Part shown: piece by piece, positions 1 to 11,496 of the stretch
Position numbering within the stretch: the first letter of the stretch is position 1
Layout: the number at the start of each line of letters is the position of its first letter
DNA from: Ochromonas danica
Taxonomy: Eukaryota > Sar > Chrysophyceae > Chromulinales > Chromulinaceae
NCBI GenBank assembly: GCA_015146655.1
Contig: VKHL01000001.1
Coordinates: 551,501 to 615,500 of the forward strand
Reading direction: 5' to 3'
DNA length: 64,000 bases
Translations under genes and position numbers: made by a program
The notes under the pieces: generated by a model
Seen by the model: only the letters and a program-made list of their open reading frames with translations
Databases searched by the model: none
What the model was told of the DNA's origin: nothing

Positions 1-278
1 CATACAGCACAGCACAACACTCCCCTTGCGAAAATACGAAAATCCCGACAAAGGCGACATGTCCTTCAATCGGTTGAAGACTTGTTGGGCTCTTGATGTT
101 CAATTTGCATGCAATATTTGAGATAGATTACTCATTTATTCCGAAGATGAGCAGTATTTTGAAGCCCAAGATGTAACTAAGATGAAAGCATCCGGTTTAG
201 TTTAGGTATTGAGTATGGTACTGCAAGCTTCGCAGTTAACACACATTATTTAGATGAAGTACATACACACCCTTCAGC
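1..278. other. Intergenic, no gene seen
   Basis: No open frame of convincing composition and no RNA gene is recognisable here. It lies downstream of the antenna gene stop codon and probably holds its 3' UTR plus flanking DNA. Confidence 0.5.
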
Positions 279-1088
279 TTATTGGTTGAATGGCACGGGG
301 AATCCAAGAATATGATTGAGAATGTATGGGTCGTTGTTCAGCTTCTCGTGCACGATGAGGCCAAGGATGCCCATCTGAGCAGCTCTGCCATTGTTCAATT
401 CAACAGCATACTTTCTGCGCTGAGTCTCCTCGCTCCATCCCCACTCCTTCATTCTATAGCATCAGAATCTCTCAGTTATTCCACCATCATTATAGCTAAC
501 AAATAAAGTAATCATACCTGGCCTTGCATTCATCAGCAATATTCTTCTCTTGGTAGCCGAAGCCAAGCTCAAGAAGACCAATAAAGCCAATGATCTGCCA
601 CAAGGAAGCTGTCACAGAGAAACGGAGATAAGATATTAACAAACCAGACAGTTCAACGGCAATCAGCAAAGCCTACCTTGAGGAATGGTCTCCAACGCGG
701 CTAGCCCAGCCTTGACAGAGGAGAAAGGAACGCCAAAGTCAACATCTCCTCCAACACGGTAGCCAGCAGTGGTGACAATGTGTCCAACAATAGCCAACAT
801 TGCTACGCGGCCATGCTTGGTCTCATATCTGCGGAGAGTATCGAATCTCTCCTGATCGGCATTCTTCAACAGACCTAGAGGATCCCAAAAGCCTAAAGGA
901 GGTTGAGCGCCGATTTCCTGTCAATCAAGTTCCCGATCAATGTATAAAATGAATAAGTTCAAGATGAAACCCAACAAAGGGAATACCTTCTCAAATCCCA
1001 TCTTGAGAGTGGAAGAAACATGTCTGCTGCTGAGAGGGGCAAAAGCAGAAGCAGTAGCTAATAAAGCAGCAATAAGGATGAAGAGCAT
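279..1088 (-). CDS. Fucoxanthin chlorophyll a/c-binding (LHC family) protein
   Basis: Thylakoid light-harvesting antenna protein of about 202 residues in four exons: 1088-987, 917-677, 608-518 and 453-279 (all frames join). The ATG at 1088 opens a signal-peptide-like stretch ending in ATASAFAPL, the ASAFAP-type bipartite plastid signal of ochrophytes. The mature part starts with the PPLGFWDPLG motif typical of FCPs. The two chlorophyll-ligand helices are visible: ETKHGRVAMLA in helix 1 and ELNNGRAAQMG in helix 3. The C-terminus ends in GFPVPFNQ. Length and motifs fit a three-helix FCP; the exact subclass (Lhcf versus Lhcr) was not resolved. It shares a 222-bp divergent promoter region with CLP1. 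Confidence 0.93.
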
Positions 1089-1310
1089 CTTGAAGAAGAT
1101 AGAACAGAACAAGGGATCAGACAAGCGATTGATTTCACAGACAACCAAGCTGAAAAAGATCGACACTTCAACCAACTGCACGGAAATCCCAAACAACGAA
1201 AAGTCGAGAACATTGTATATCTCCCTACGCAAGTAGTACTAGTTGGTGGTCTTATTGGGTTGTCTTGTTGATTTCCACATTTATTAGGTCACTGATCAAT
1301 CTTGTAAATA

Positions 1311-2788
1311 ATGGCAACTGGAGGCCCAAAACGAGAATGGGTTCTTCAAAAAGAAACTGAACTTCGTTGTGAAGTTGGAGAAAATGCTGTCCTGACGTTG
1401 AAGTTGACAAGTGGCAATGCGGAAGTCTTTGGCGTGGAGTTGGCTCTCAACAAGGAATACAGTTTTAAAGATCAGAATATCGCAGTTTTCACCTGGTATG
1501 GATGTACTCTTGAGACTCAAGGTGGGGATAGTGGACTCTATGTCGCTGACAGCACCCCTATGGTCGCTTATGTTAACACACACATTCAGCTGGAGGCAAG
1601 AAGAGATGTGGCTTTAGCTAATAAAGACCGTGGGCCAAGAGTGATAGTAGTGGGGCCACCTGACCACGGCAAGTCTTCTCTCGCGCAGATCATCACTGCC
1701 TATGCTCTGCGCCTTGATCGCACTCCTCTCTTCGTTGACCTTGATGTTGGATATTCTCCTATCAGTATCCCCGGTACAGTAGCTGCTGTCCCTCTCGATA
1801 AAACATGTCTAAATGTGGAGGTATTCTTACCATCATTTGTTTCTTGTTTTGAGGCTTGGTTGACAACCTTTTTGTCTGTCTCTGATAGGAAGGATTTTCG
1901 TCTTATAATCCTTTAATATACTACTATGGTCATGCATCTCCTAAAGAGAATGTTGACTTGTATAAGACAATGGTGAGCATGCTGGCTAATCAGGTTGACA
2001 AACGACTAGCCAAGGATGAAGATGCTAATGCCTCTGGAATTATCATTAACACCTTTGGTTGGGTTGAAGGAGCTGGTCTGGATATCTTGCAGCATTGCAT
2101 TAAAGTTTTTGGTGTTGACATTGTCCTCGTGATGAACCATGACAAGCTCTTCTCTCATCTAACATCAACTCTTGATGGTGTGGGAACAAGGACCATTGTT
2201 GTGAAACTTCCTTCTTCTGGTGGATTAGTTACTCGTGTATGTTAATTTTGTGTTTTTCTGTTCTTTGTACTTACAGTATCGACTAATTTATGAGTTCTGT
2301 TTTTATAGGATCAAACAATCAGGAAAAGATATCGAAAGAATCGCATTCGTGAGTATTTCTACGGCAGACAGATTGGCTCCAATACACCTGTTTACTCTCC
2401 AGAGCGCAAAGAAGGACTTGCTATGAGTACTTTCAACTTTCTGCGTGCTGGTGGTATCCAATTGTCTGAGGGAATGCGTACGATTGAGAAAGTGTCTAAA
2501 CAAGATGATAACCGATTAGTCCGCGTTGCCCCGACGTCAGATCTCACATATAGTGTGGCTGCAGTATTGCATGATATAGATCCCGACCATGTTGTTCCCG
2601 AGGAAAGTGAGGGAAGTGCCAAGGGTGGTGATGCCTCTGCTCTTCTCCTTCAATCTAATGTTGCTGGATTTATTAGCATACTTCAAGTTGATGTCGAGAA
2701 CGATCGGATGACCATTTTAAGTCCTTGCCAAGGGGCTTTACCCACCCACCATCTCTTAGTGGGCTCAATTAAGTGGTTGGAAAGTTAG
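1311..2788 (+). CDS. CLP1: CLP1-like polynucleotide 5'-hydroxyl kinase / cleavage factor subunit
   Basis: Three exons (1311-1820, 1889-2236, 2309-2788) join in frame to about 445 residues, close to human CLP1 (425). CLP1 is a nuclear P-loop protein of mRNA 3'-end cleavage factor and, in animals, of the tRNA splicing endonuclease complex. Exon 1 carries the N-terminal beta domain and the Walker A segment VVGPPDHGKSSL near residue 115, followed by FVDLDVGYSPISIPG, the PNK-type motif. The C-terminal domain lies in exon 3. The P-loop reads GPPDHGKSS rather than the usual GPTDVGKST, but the Lys-Ser pair is kept. The stop is only 52 bp from the convergent RPT1 stop. Confidence 0.92.
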
Positions 2789-2840
2789 TGGAGCATTAAC
2801 ATAACATTTACAGGGGTCTACCAAACTATTCTACCTTCGT

Positions 2841-4253
2841 TTAGTTGTAGACCATGTATTTTGGAGTGGAGGAGAATTTCTGATAGCCTTTGATAACCTT
2901 GTTAATTGCATCCAAAAAGTCTTTTTCAGAGGCACTCTTCCTTCTGGCTCGAATGGCGTACATACCAGCTTCAGTGCACACAGAACGTAGCTCAGCACCG
3001 GTGGTGTTTGGGCAGAGACGCGCCAATAGCTCATAGCGAATATCCCGATCCACACTCATGACCTTAGCATGAATCTTGAGGATGTGAGTGCGACCCTCCA
3101 AGTCAGGTAAACCGAACTCAACTTTGCGGTCCAATCGACCAGGTCTGAGAAGAGCAGGATCCAATGTATCAGGTCGATTGGTGGCCATTAACACCTTGAT
3201 ATTGCCTCGCGCATCAAAACCATCCAACTCTGTCACGATCTGCAACATTGTACGTTGTACTTCTATATCTGAATTACCATCATCACCAGACGTTCTCGCT
3301 CCACCAATAGCATCAACTTCATCAAAGAAAATGATACAAGTCTTCTTGGAACGAGCCATAGAAAAGAGTTCACGAACCATTCGAGCACCTTCACCAACAT
3401 AACGCTGTACCAATTCGCTACCAATGACACGTATGAAGGTAGCATCGGCTCTATTCGCCACAGCACGAGCAGATAGAGTTTTTCCAGTACCTGGAGGCCC
3501 ATACAACAAAACACCTTTGGGTGGATCAATACCAAGAGTGGTGAAGCGCTCCGGATAGAGCAAGGGAATCTCTACAACCTCGCGAAGTTGTTCCAATGCT
3601 TTTTTGCTGCCACCAACATCGTCATATGTAACATCAGGCTTCTCTTCAACCTCCATGAGAGAGACGGTAGGGTCGATCTTGGGAGGTAAAGGCAGCTGAA
3701 TAGAATACTTCGTGCGATCTACACCAACTCGCATGCCCTCATCAATATCCGTAGGTGAGACCTTTTCTCCCAAACCCACCACAAACTTGGCCATTTGTCG
3801 GATGTTGATAATATATTTGCTTTGATCTTCAGGGGTAGCTCCTGCAATAATTTTCGTACAACGAGCTACCTGTAAAGGTTGCTCTTCTGCCATCATTTGT
3901 TTATCTGAGACCAAATCCCATTGTGAAGGAAGAGATAAACCAGTATCACTTTCTTTGATTCCAATCAATTCCTTCACTTTGTCTTGTTGTTTCTTAATAT
4001 CTTCTTCCACCGCTTTAATTGCGTTCGTATAAGGACCTATACCATAGGTCTTCAACAAGGCAATATCACCTAGATCCATACAGAAACAAGATAAAAAAGC
4101 AAACCCAATAATAGCATTAGAAGGGCGATGGAATGACAAGCAAAGAAGGAGGAAAGGGAAGAGCGTACCTTCATCAAGTGACTTGATAGGCTTGTCTTCT
4201 TTTTTATCGTCATGATCACTGCGATTCTTTGTTTGGCATTCTCCTGCTGACAT
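2841..4253 (-). CDS. RPT1: 26S proteasome regulatory ATPase RPT1 (PSMC2)
   Basis: AAA+ ATPase of the 19S base that unfolds ubiquitinated substrates. Two exons, 4253-4169 and 4069-2841, give about 437 residues (human 433). Visible motifs are Walker [10 protein letters not shown], Walker [13 protein letters not shown], the arginine-finger region [11 protein letters not shown] and a C-terminus KYMVYN resembling the family's terminal docking motif. The 99-nt intron (4168-4070) has a multiple-of-three length and no in-frame stop, so a naive reading gives 470 residues with a spurious hydrophobic insert; family alignment (LDEG followed by DIALLKTYG) shows it is spliced. Expressed away from APC10. 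Confidence 0.96.
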   Translation of the reverse strand: MSAGECQTKNRSDHDDKKEDKPIKSLDEGTLFPFLLLCLSFHRPSNAIIGFAFLSCFCMDLGDIALLKTYGIGPYTNAIKAVEEDIKKQQDKVKELIGIKESDTGLSLPSQWDLVSDKQMMAEEQPLQVARCTKIIAGATPEDQSKYIINIRQMAKFVVGLGEKVSPTDIDEGMRVGVDRTKYSIQLPLPPKIDPTVSLMEVEEKPDVTYDDVGGSKKALEQLREVVEIPLLYPERFTTLGIDPPKGVLLYGPPGTGKTLSARAVANRADATFIRVIGSELVQRYVGEGARMVRELFSMARSKKTCIIFFDEVDAIGGARTSGDDGNSDIEVQRTMLQIVTELDGFDARGNIKVLMATNRPDTLDPALLRPGRLDRKVEFGLPDLEGRTHILKIHAKVMSVDRDIRYELLARLCPNTTGAELRSVCTEAGMYAIRARRKSASEKDFLDAINKVIKGYQKFSSTPKYMVYN

Positions 4254-4587
4254 TTTCTTGGAATTGAATGATGATTAATAAGAACTTTAAAAGAGGATAG
4301 CTTGTTTTCAAAGGGATAATAAATAGAAAAGAAAGAAATGGTCTGTCAAGAGTGAATGTTTTGATCACACGGGGGGATATTATTTCAAGACAAGCAAGCA
4401 CTTCTTTGATGAGACAGACAGACGGGATGGTCTTCTTCTCAAGACCTCTTTGCTTGCAGCAGCAGAGGCCGGAGAAACAGCTTTTTTGACCTCTGGGTAA
4501 TAAACGGTCGCTTTATATCGTTAACTTAAGAGGATATGAGTTGCCAGTTGAATGGTGAAAAGTTGTTGATGACTACATGACAAAAAG
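4254..4587. other. Divergent intergenic region RPT1 / APC10
   Basis: About 330 bp between the two start codons. It should hold both promoters and 5' UTRs. No further gene or clear regulatory motif was recognised. Confidence 0.5.
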
Positions 4588-5157
4588 ATGGAGGTTGAGT
4601 TATACAGCTCATTAGATCATATTGATGATCGAGAATTAGGATCTGAAGCAGTATTTTTTATTAGTAGTGCTAAACCTGGTAATGGTGTAGAACAATTACG
4701 AGATGATTCTTTAGAAAGCTATTGGCAATCAGATGGCAATTCTCCACATTTAATAAATATCCAATTCCTTCGAAAGACATCTCTGACTAAACTATGTTTC
4801 TATATTGATCATAGTATTGATGAAAGTTACACACCAAAGAAGATTGTAGTAGGAGCTGGTAGTTGTCTGCATGATGTTGCAGATATTGCTGTGCTTCAGG
4901 AACTTTCTGAACCATGTGGGTGGGTTGTAGTAGATTTGGAAAAATGTACACGTGGTAATGTGTCTAATACTGAGAGAAACTATCTCAAAACACATTTTTT
5001 GCAAGTGAAAGTGCTATCAATGCATCAAAATGGAAAAGACACTCACATCCGCCAAATCAAAATCTTTGGTGCGAGAGAATCACAGCGTGTGATGGCTGAT
5101 TTAAGTTATGACCAATTCAAAACAGAGGCTATGATTCAATATGCTGTGTTGCGATAG
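4588..5157 (+). CDS. APC10: Anaphase-promoting complex subunit 10 (DOC1)
   Basis: Single-exon gene of 189 residues, the usual APC10 size. The DOC domain (a jellyroll that helps the APC/C recognise degrons) spans nearly the whole protein: GNGVEQLRDDSLESYWQSDG near residues 31-50 is the family hallmark, followed by PHLINIQF and, near the end, THIRQIKIFGARE. It contains no signal peptide or membrane segment, as expected for a nuclear/cytosolic APC/C subunit. The ATG at 4588 is the first in frame and gives the conserved start of the domain. Confidence 0.95.
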   Translation: MEVELYSSLDHIDDRELGSEAVFFISSAKPGNGVEQLRDDSLESYWQSDGNSPHLINIQFLRKTSLTKLCFYIDHSIDESYTPKKIVVGAGSCLHDVADIAVLQELSEPCGWVVVDLEKCTRGNVSNTERNYLKTHFLQVKVLSMHQNGKDTHIRQIKIFGARESQRVMADLSYDQFKTEAMIQYAVLR

Positions 5158-5209
5158 TGACTGTTTGATGCAGTGAAGGTTTACCGTTTGTAGCATTCTG
5201 TTGAGTGTC

Positions 5210-5432
5210 AAGAATAGTGGTATCGATGTGGACAGCTTATTGTTGTAGGCAACAGCAGCATAGCAACAGTAGTAGAAGTAGTAGTGGCTAGAAGGAATTC
5301 CGCCAAGTCTACTGGATGTTGATGGTGAATTGTGTAGTTGGAGATGAAGGGTTGCTTCTCTCTTCCAATTCTCCTTTCTTGTTGTTGTGTCCATTCCACC
5401 TGCTCTCTCTTTGTCTTAACTACCTGTAGCTG
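5210..5432 (+). repeat. Inverted-duplicate copy A of the PP2A B56 gene tail
   Basis: These 223 bp closely match, in reverse orientation, 8415-8657. By eye there are about five substitutions and two small gaps (about 8 and 7 nt). The copy begins with the last 13 codons of the B56 reading frame, including its TAG, and continues into what is the B56 3' UTR at the other copy. Here it sits just downstream of APC10, so the copied codons are not part of any gene. Confidence 0.85.
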
Positions 5433-5977
5433 ATTGTTTATGTTTTGATGGAGATCTATGTTGTAATGAGATAAGATAAAAGATGCATTAGTTGCCTTTT
5501 GCCTGATCGACTAAGTGTCGAATGAAAAGACTTGTCTCCACCATAAAGTTTATAGAATTATTCAGGTTGTAATGTGGATTGAAAATGCGCTTTAAAGGCG
5601 AGATTACTTTCGAAAAGAAATAACTCGCGGGTCTATTTTTTTGCACTTTATAGTTATAAGACCATTTAATAGACTTCAGGGCCAAAGTGATTTGGCTGCT
5701 GTGTCGAGACTATGCAGACTTCTCAACATACTGTGCCGTAGAAGTCTGGAAGTGCGAGAGAAGATGGTTGAAGCATCGCAGTGTGGGGGAGCGAGGAGGT
5801 GTGGAGCAGTGAAGCGAGGCAGTGCATTCTCACCGGCTTTTCATCACAACACATCACATTACGCAACAGAGTTCTCAGAGACAACCCCACCATAGCCATA
5901 ACTACCCGGTCGAAACTAAGTCACCTGCTGATTGATCACCATTCTCTCTCGAATAGGGGTTTCTGTTGATTTTCATT
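5433..5977. promoter_or_regulatory. Upstream region of the IDO-like gene
   Basis: About 545 bp between the inverted-duplicate copy and the IDO-like start codon. Short open frames occur (for example 5641-5895) but have no coding character. It presumably holds the promoter and 5' UTR; no motif could be assigned. Confidence 0.4.
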
Positions 5978-8148
5978 ATGGCAGAGTCTCTCACTAGTCT
6001 CTTAGCTCTGGAAGTACCTCTTTATCTTCTACTCTCAGTTCTTCTTCTCTTAGGTGTGGTTCTTGGTATCTTGGTTCAAACATTTCTTAGCCAGAAATCT
6101 TCACCAGTTGTGGATGGTGTTTTGGTGGAGAATACCGAGAAGCCCATCGTTCAAGAGCGAAAGTCATTCGTTAAAATATCAGAACAAGAAAACAGACATT
6201 CCTACCGAATTGAAGAGGAAACGATGAAACGATCATCATCTGAATTTACTCGTCGAGGACAACTATGGAGTAGACATGCTTCATGGCATATTCCTGGTGC
6301 ACCAAGATTATCAAGTCGTAGTAGTCGTTTGTATGGTTCTGTTCAAGGATTGGAATATGTTCGTGCATTATTGAAGAAATTTGATGTTGACCCAATTACA
6401 GGATTCTTACCATCTGAAGATCCTTTACAACGTCTTCCATATGCTCGATATCATCTTTGGGAAGATCTTGGCGATGATCTGCCAAAACTTCTTGGTGCTC
6501 GATTAGGTCAAGCTAGACATCCTTTAAAACAACTACCTGTGCTTTCGACTGATAAGTTAGTAACTGATGCTGATTTGAGAAGAGCTCATTTATTGTTATC
6601 TCTATTTGCACATGCTTATGTATGGGGAGGTAATAATCCAATTGATGTCCTACCTGAAGGTATTGCCAAACCTCTATGGGAAGTATCAGAAAGGTTAGGT
6701 ATTCCTGCAGTATTAGGTCATACCAGCATAGTTCTTTACAATTGGCGTCGACTAGATGCGAATGGAGATATTTGTATGGAGAATCTATCCACTTTGAATA
6801 ACTTTTTTGATGGTCGTGACGAGAGTTGGTTTTATTTGATCACCGTGGAGATTGAAGCAAGAGGAGCTGCCTCAATTGTACCAATGATGCTTGCTTTGGA
6901 TGCTGTTCAACGAATGCAAGAAGAGGAAGCTATTACTGGAGGCAAATCTTCATTCTGGGGTGATGGCAAAGATCATATTACCAGCAGCCCTTCTTTTGTA
7001 TCCTATTACCATCCAGCGCAAAGATCTCCTGATAATACAAGTGATGATGACGACAGTTTAAGTATCTTTACAAATGAAGCCCTCCTTGGAGAGTTATCAC
7101 CTGCTCGTGTTTGCATCTATGTGACCGCTCAGTTACAAGCTGTAGCAATAGCTGTTAAGGGCATGTGGGAGTCAATGCTTGCCATGCGAGAGGGTTGCCA
7201 TCCTGTCATTTTCTTTCATCGAGTTCGTCCTTTCTTAAGTGGATGGAAACATAACCCTTCTATGCCCGACGGCCTTCTCTATGAAGGTGTCTCACCTCAA
7301 AGACAGCAATTCTTTGGTGGTTCAGCGGGGCAGAGTTCTTTGTTACCATTTTTGGACATTTCTCTTGGTGTTGCTCATGAGTCACAAAAGTCTCGTGACT
7401 TCTTGCTTGCTATGCGCGATTATATGCTTAGACCACATCGAGAATTCTTAGTCTATCTCGAGACAACAAAAGGAATTCGTCCATTTGTCCTGGAGCAATT
7501 AGCATGGCTGGACAACTTGCCAGATGGTGTTCTTGAACCTCAACTGCAGCACCGTAAGAGCGTGCTCTTGCAACTTAGAGAGGCATACGATGGTTGCGTT
7601 GATTGGCTGAAGAAATTCCGTGATGCTCATATGGCTATTGTTCATGAGTATGTAGTTATCCAACAGCGTGAGCAGAAAGGAGGAAAAGGTTCATTGGAAA
7701 ATTCAGCTGGAGGAAAAGGCACAGGGGGTACTGAAGTCATGGGCTTCTTGAGACCCATTCGCAACGATGTTGCCAAAAGGTTTTGAACTTTGAACATAAT
7801 TTACTGTTGATGATACCTTTATAATCTTTTTCATTGGGTTGTATAATGTCAGATTAATTCACCGCGAACAAGATCTTTCTGTACCAGAAGATGATAAAGC
7901 GAAGATAGCAGAACGAGAAAGACCCGAAGAGACCAAGTTGACCGCATCTCCTTCGGTCAATCGCAACTTTGTAATCCCTTCCATTGTGAGCTCATCTGCA
8001 GCAGATATTTACTATAAAGACCAAGGAAGTAAGAACCTATCCCTGTTTAAACTACTATGAACTTTGATGCTTTACTAATTGCACCAATATTCCCTGTACC
8101 TCAGGTTCTGAAGATATTGATATATTCCGAGGTGCGATTCGTGCTTGA
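5978..8148 (+). CDS. Indoleamine 2,3-dioxygenase-like haem protein, membrane-anchored
   Basis: IDO-family enzymes oxidise L-tryptophan to N-formylkynurenine with haem and O2. The start is the ATG at 5978, followed directly by a hydrophobic segment (about residues 9-35) suggesting a signal anchor. The IDO core shows AYVWGG, GDICMENLSTLNNFFDG, the proximal haem histidine region LRPHREFLVYLE, and the late GKGTGGTEV motif. The frame from exon 1 stops at 7786 (602 residues). However, a weak GT donor at 7780 joined to an acceptor before 7853, then a strong donor at 8029 and acceptor before 8105, adds a charged tail of about 70 residues ending at 8148 (about 677 total if counted from the upstream TTG, 673 from the ATG). 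The core assignment is firm; the tail is an inference. Substrate not provable from sequence. Confidence 0.85.
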
Positions 8149-8414
8149 TCCAGTCCTTTGGCGACAGACTTAGTTTCATGATATTCCATTAACGTTAGTA
8201 GTAGTAGTATTCTAATTACTGGAGACTTTTGATGAAGTCCTTCTTGTAACCTACAGCTCCCCTCGGCGATTCCACCAACAATTCTACATTCAAACAATAG
8301 CTGAACAGTAGTGTTTTTTTTGGACAGCAGTAAAGAAGGGTGATCCTGCATGGAGGAATAACCATATCAAACAGAGCTACCATCAGATTTTGTTGTTAGA
8401 AATGTACAAGAATA

Positions 8415-8657
8415 CAGCTACAGGTAGTTGAGAAGAAGAAAGACAAAGAGAGAGCAGGTGGAATGGAGGACACTGGATACAACAACAAGAAAGGAGAATT
8501 GGAAGAGAGAAGCAGCCCTTCATCTCTAACTACACAATTCACCATCAACACCCAGTAGATTTGGCGGAATTCCTTCTAGCCACTACTACTTCTACTACTG
8601 TTGCTATGCTGCTGTTGCCTACAACAATAAGCTGTCCACATCGATACCACTATTCTT
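8415..8657 (-). repeat. Inverted-duplicate copy B (resident tail of PP2A B56)
   Basis: The native copy: last 13 codons of B56 (8657-8619) and its 3' UTR down to about 8415. It matches 5210-5432 in opposite orientation. Copy B has two short stretches (about 8 and 7 nt) missing from copy A. The stretch 8149-8414 between the IDO-like stop and this repeat holds no recognisable gene. Confidence 0.85.
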
Positions 8658-10304
8658 TGCGTTGTCCAGAATCTGCTGCCATTTCCCTGACGCTGCTTCG
8701 CGCTCAGCTTCTTGTTTCCTGACCTTATCGTTGTTCTCTCTCGAGCACTTCTCATAGAGAGCAATATCCATTTCCATATACCTGAAAGAAAAGTCAAAAT
8801 GAGTGAACTTCTACAGGGTTAACAAAGATGATAGGATCACTTACATCTTCAGAATGCTCTGAGCCAAGCCTTCCACAGCATGATTCCAATGCCCAGCAGC
8901 ACTCTTGGAAAGAGGTCCAAAGACATATGGCAGCAATACAGCAGCCTTACTCTGAGAGAGTACATTAACACACAGATGCTCAGAATTCCAATAATACAGC
9001 GCGCGTTCCGCAACTTGAAAGTGAGCCGATCCCAAGCACGAAGCTAATAGCTTGTAAAGGCTATCTTGTACTTGTAAGAGCTGCTCACCGCGGCAAAGTT
9101 CGAGAACTTCTTCCAACTCATTGAGGAAAAGCACCTGCTTGGCTGCATTTGTCCATGGCCAGTAGCGAACTAAGCCATTCACTATAGGAACAATGGTTTC
9201 AGGATCCTTTTCGACATATTGGGAAATGCAGTAAGAGAGTTGTGGATGATAAACAGCCACACCACGAGGCTTGTGCAACGGAATAAGCGCGCGCTCCAGG
9301 AATTGGATATGCTCTTTCTTGAGAGGAATGGCGAAACCATTTATAATTGATCCTAAAATCTCTAGCAATTCAGCAATACCATTATGCCTTCCAGTTTCAT
9401 AAATGAAATGAAAGAAAGACTGAGAAATGATCTTTCGAATGGAAGACCGATAGGACATAAACTTCCCATACATGCGATGCAATACAGTCTTCACATAGTC
9501 ACGTTCACGAGGATCTTCGGCATCAAACAATTCAATCCAACTGCGAATGAAAGCTTGATCAACATAACGCTTGGCAACCTTTCCATTTACTTCTGTACTG
9601 ACAATAAAGCGCAAGAAAAACTCATAAACCACTTGCAGATGAGGCCACATCACTTCCATCGCTGGCTCATCTTCTTCGGGATCATAATCTTCCGTTGGTG
9701 GCGGTAGCGTACGAAGCAAGTTTACACGCACCATTTGCACTATATCTGGCATGAGAGTCTCCGTGAAGATCTTCTGACCAGCAGGTGTATTGACATATTC
9801 TGCCAATTCCACTAATGTCTCTCGCTTAAGTTCTTTTCCTCGCACGTCTGAGTCAGGATCCTCGAAATCAAACATCGTGCAGCACAGTTGGAGTTTCTGA
9901 CGAAAGAGAGCCTATGGTTGGAAAGGCAAGAAGACAATCAGCACCCAGAAATTTGTTGAAAACGGCTACCAGACTTACTTCACGTTTAAGCATAGGGGTT
10001 TCTGATAACAAGGGCAACTCCTTCACTACTTGCATCTTGTTATGTCGAGCAAGTGAAGATCGTCTAGAAGTGAAATCAGAAAATAAGTTGTGTCCATATA
10101 AATTGAAAGCGAGGTTTGTGAATTATACCTTCTATCATGCCTGCGAGGCAGAGAGATATCGGCACGTGGGGTAGTCTCTATTTTAGGTGAATTAGGACTT
10201 CCTGCAGCAGATGGCATCGCCTCACTACCACCAGAGACGGGTTTACCATCAGGATTTTTACCACCCCCAACTTTACTCTGAACTTTGTTCAAAAATCCTT
10301 TCAT
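8619..10304 (-). CDS. PP2A regulatory subunit B56 (B' family)
   Basis: Targeting subunit of protein phosphatase 2A, built of HEAT-like repeats. Four exons join in frame: 10304-10129, 10063-9979, 9911-8845 and 8781-8619, giving about 496 residues (typical 480-600). The ATG at 10304 opens a variable Ser/Pro/Gly-rich N-terminus; the conserved core begins around ELPLLSETPMLKRE and ALFRQKLQLCC, continues through FIYETGRHNGIAELLEILG, and closes with GHWNHAVEGLAQSILKM and a YMEMDIALYEKC helix. The start and last two junctions rest on B56 family resemblance. Convergent with the IDO-like gene; its last codons and 3' UTR are duplicated in inverted orientation at 5210-5432. Confidence 0.94.
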
Positions 10305-10878
10305 AAGGCCGTTACCATACAATGATCAATAAATAAATCAGAGGAAAAAAAGATGATGAATAGTAATTGATCAGAGGATAGTAAGGAGAAAGAAAGGAGA
10401 GAGTGCTTTCAAAGGAAGGAGGAAGAGCAATGTGATCAATCACTCGATCAGTCAGTCAATCAGTTGGGCAGTCTTGGGCGCTGGCCCCACTTTGGCAGTG
10501 GCACAACACAAACAAGCACACAAACACACAGCACGAGCAGTCAAACAACAGCCACCCGCAACGACCCCACGCAGAAGAAGAACTGACGGTTTCACCTCTT
10601 GACAACGGATAACTCCATCTGCAACAACAATGTTTACGTTTGAAATTACGATCGCCAGTGAAAGTTGTAAACAGCGATTGATACTACTGAAGATGATTAC
10701 GATGAAGTAACTATAACGATTGTTTGATTGAAATATGTTTTCTTGGATATCTACAAACAATGATTAAAGCAATAAAGAAGTTTACAAACACAATATCACT
10801 TTCTAACTGATTAGATATGCTGGGATCAAGAGAGACCGTTACTTGTCCGTAAAATGTTTAATGATCTAACAAGTCAAA
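10305..10878. other. Intergenic region
   Basis: Between the B56 start and the stop of the next minus-strand gene. Open frames here (for example 10452-10760) lack coding character. Expected to contain the B56 promoter. A short run of GATCAATCA/CAGTCAGTCAATCAG-like simple sequence lies near 10430-10465. Confidence 0.4.
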
Positions 10879-11496
10879 CTACAATGTTGGCATCTTTTCT
10901 CGATAGTAATCAGTATGCAGAAGCTGCTGTCGGATTGCTGGAGCCTCTGCTGTACTGTGGCAACCAACATTCTTACATAAATAAAAGAAATGGTCACCAA
11001 CATCAATAGCCTCTGTATTAGGCAATTGCTCAATACAAATGAATACAGGCGATGACTTTAATACCAACAAAGGAGAGAAATGGTCATCCACTGGAACCAC
11101 TTCACCCAAAGGACATGTAGGGTGACCCATTTCATGCAACTTGGCAATTTTATTTACCGTTCTACCACTAGTCTTTCCCAAGAGAGGAATAGTATCGAGT
11201 TGATTCAATAGCAAATGCTGCAAGACACCTCTTCTTTCTCGTTGAAAATTCTCCAAATTCAAAGTGCCTTTGAAGAGTGAGATGCCCCAAACTTCATTGG
11301 GACTAAATGACAAAGGACCAGTGTAAGTAATGATATTGATGTTACTGTATGAATCCATATTAGCTGTTGTGAATGCCCACATTGGCACATTTGGCTTGAA
11401 AGAAGATGGCAAAGGTCGAAGCATTTCAACAGCCTTTCCGGGAAGAAGAATGGCAAAGAATAGAAAAGCCCGAGCGAACATTGCTAGTTGCATCAT
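10879..11496 (-). CDS. Flavin reductase-like (FMN-binding split-barrel) protein
   Basis: Single exon, 205 residues from the ATG at 11496 (the frame extends upstream without an ATG). A hydrophobic N-terminus (FARAFLFFAILLPGKA) looks like a signal peptide or anchor. The body resembles flavoredoxin/flavin-reductase-like split barrels: PMWAFTTAN near the start, a SNINIITYTGPLSFSPNEVW strand region, and a closing PVFICIEQLPNTEAIDVGDH segment like the conserved GDH strand of the family. Such proteins bind FMN or act as NAD(P)H:flavin reductases; which of these applies cannot be read here. No neighbour indicates a pathway. Confidence 0.65.
   Translation of the reverse strand: MMQLAMFARAFLFFAILLPGKAVEMLRPLPSSFKPNVPMWAFTTANMDSYSNINIITYTGPLSFSPNEVWGISLFKGTLNLENFQRERRGVLQHLLLNQLDTIPLLGKTSGRTVNKIAKLHEMGHPTCPLGEVVPVDDHFSPLLVLKSSPVFICIEQLPNTEAIDVGDHFFYLCKNVGCHSTAEAPAIRQQLLHTDYYREKMPTL

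Noticed and set aside
2392-2622. Open frames antisense to CLP1, and similar antisense frames across most genes
   Set aside because: They mirror the codons of the recognised gene on the other strand and have no family features or start context.
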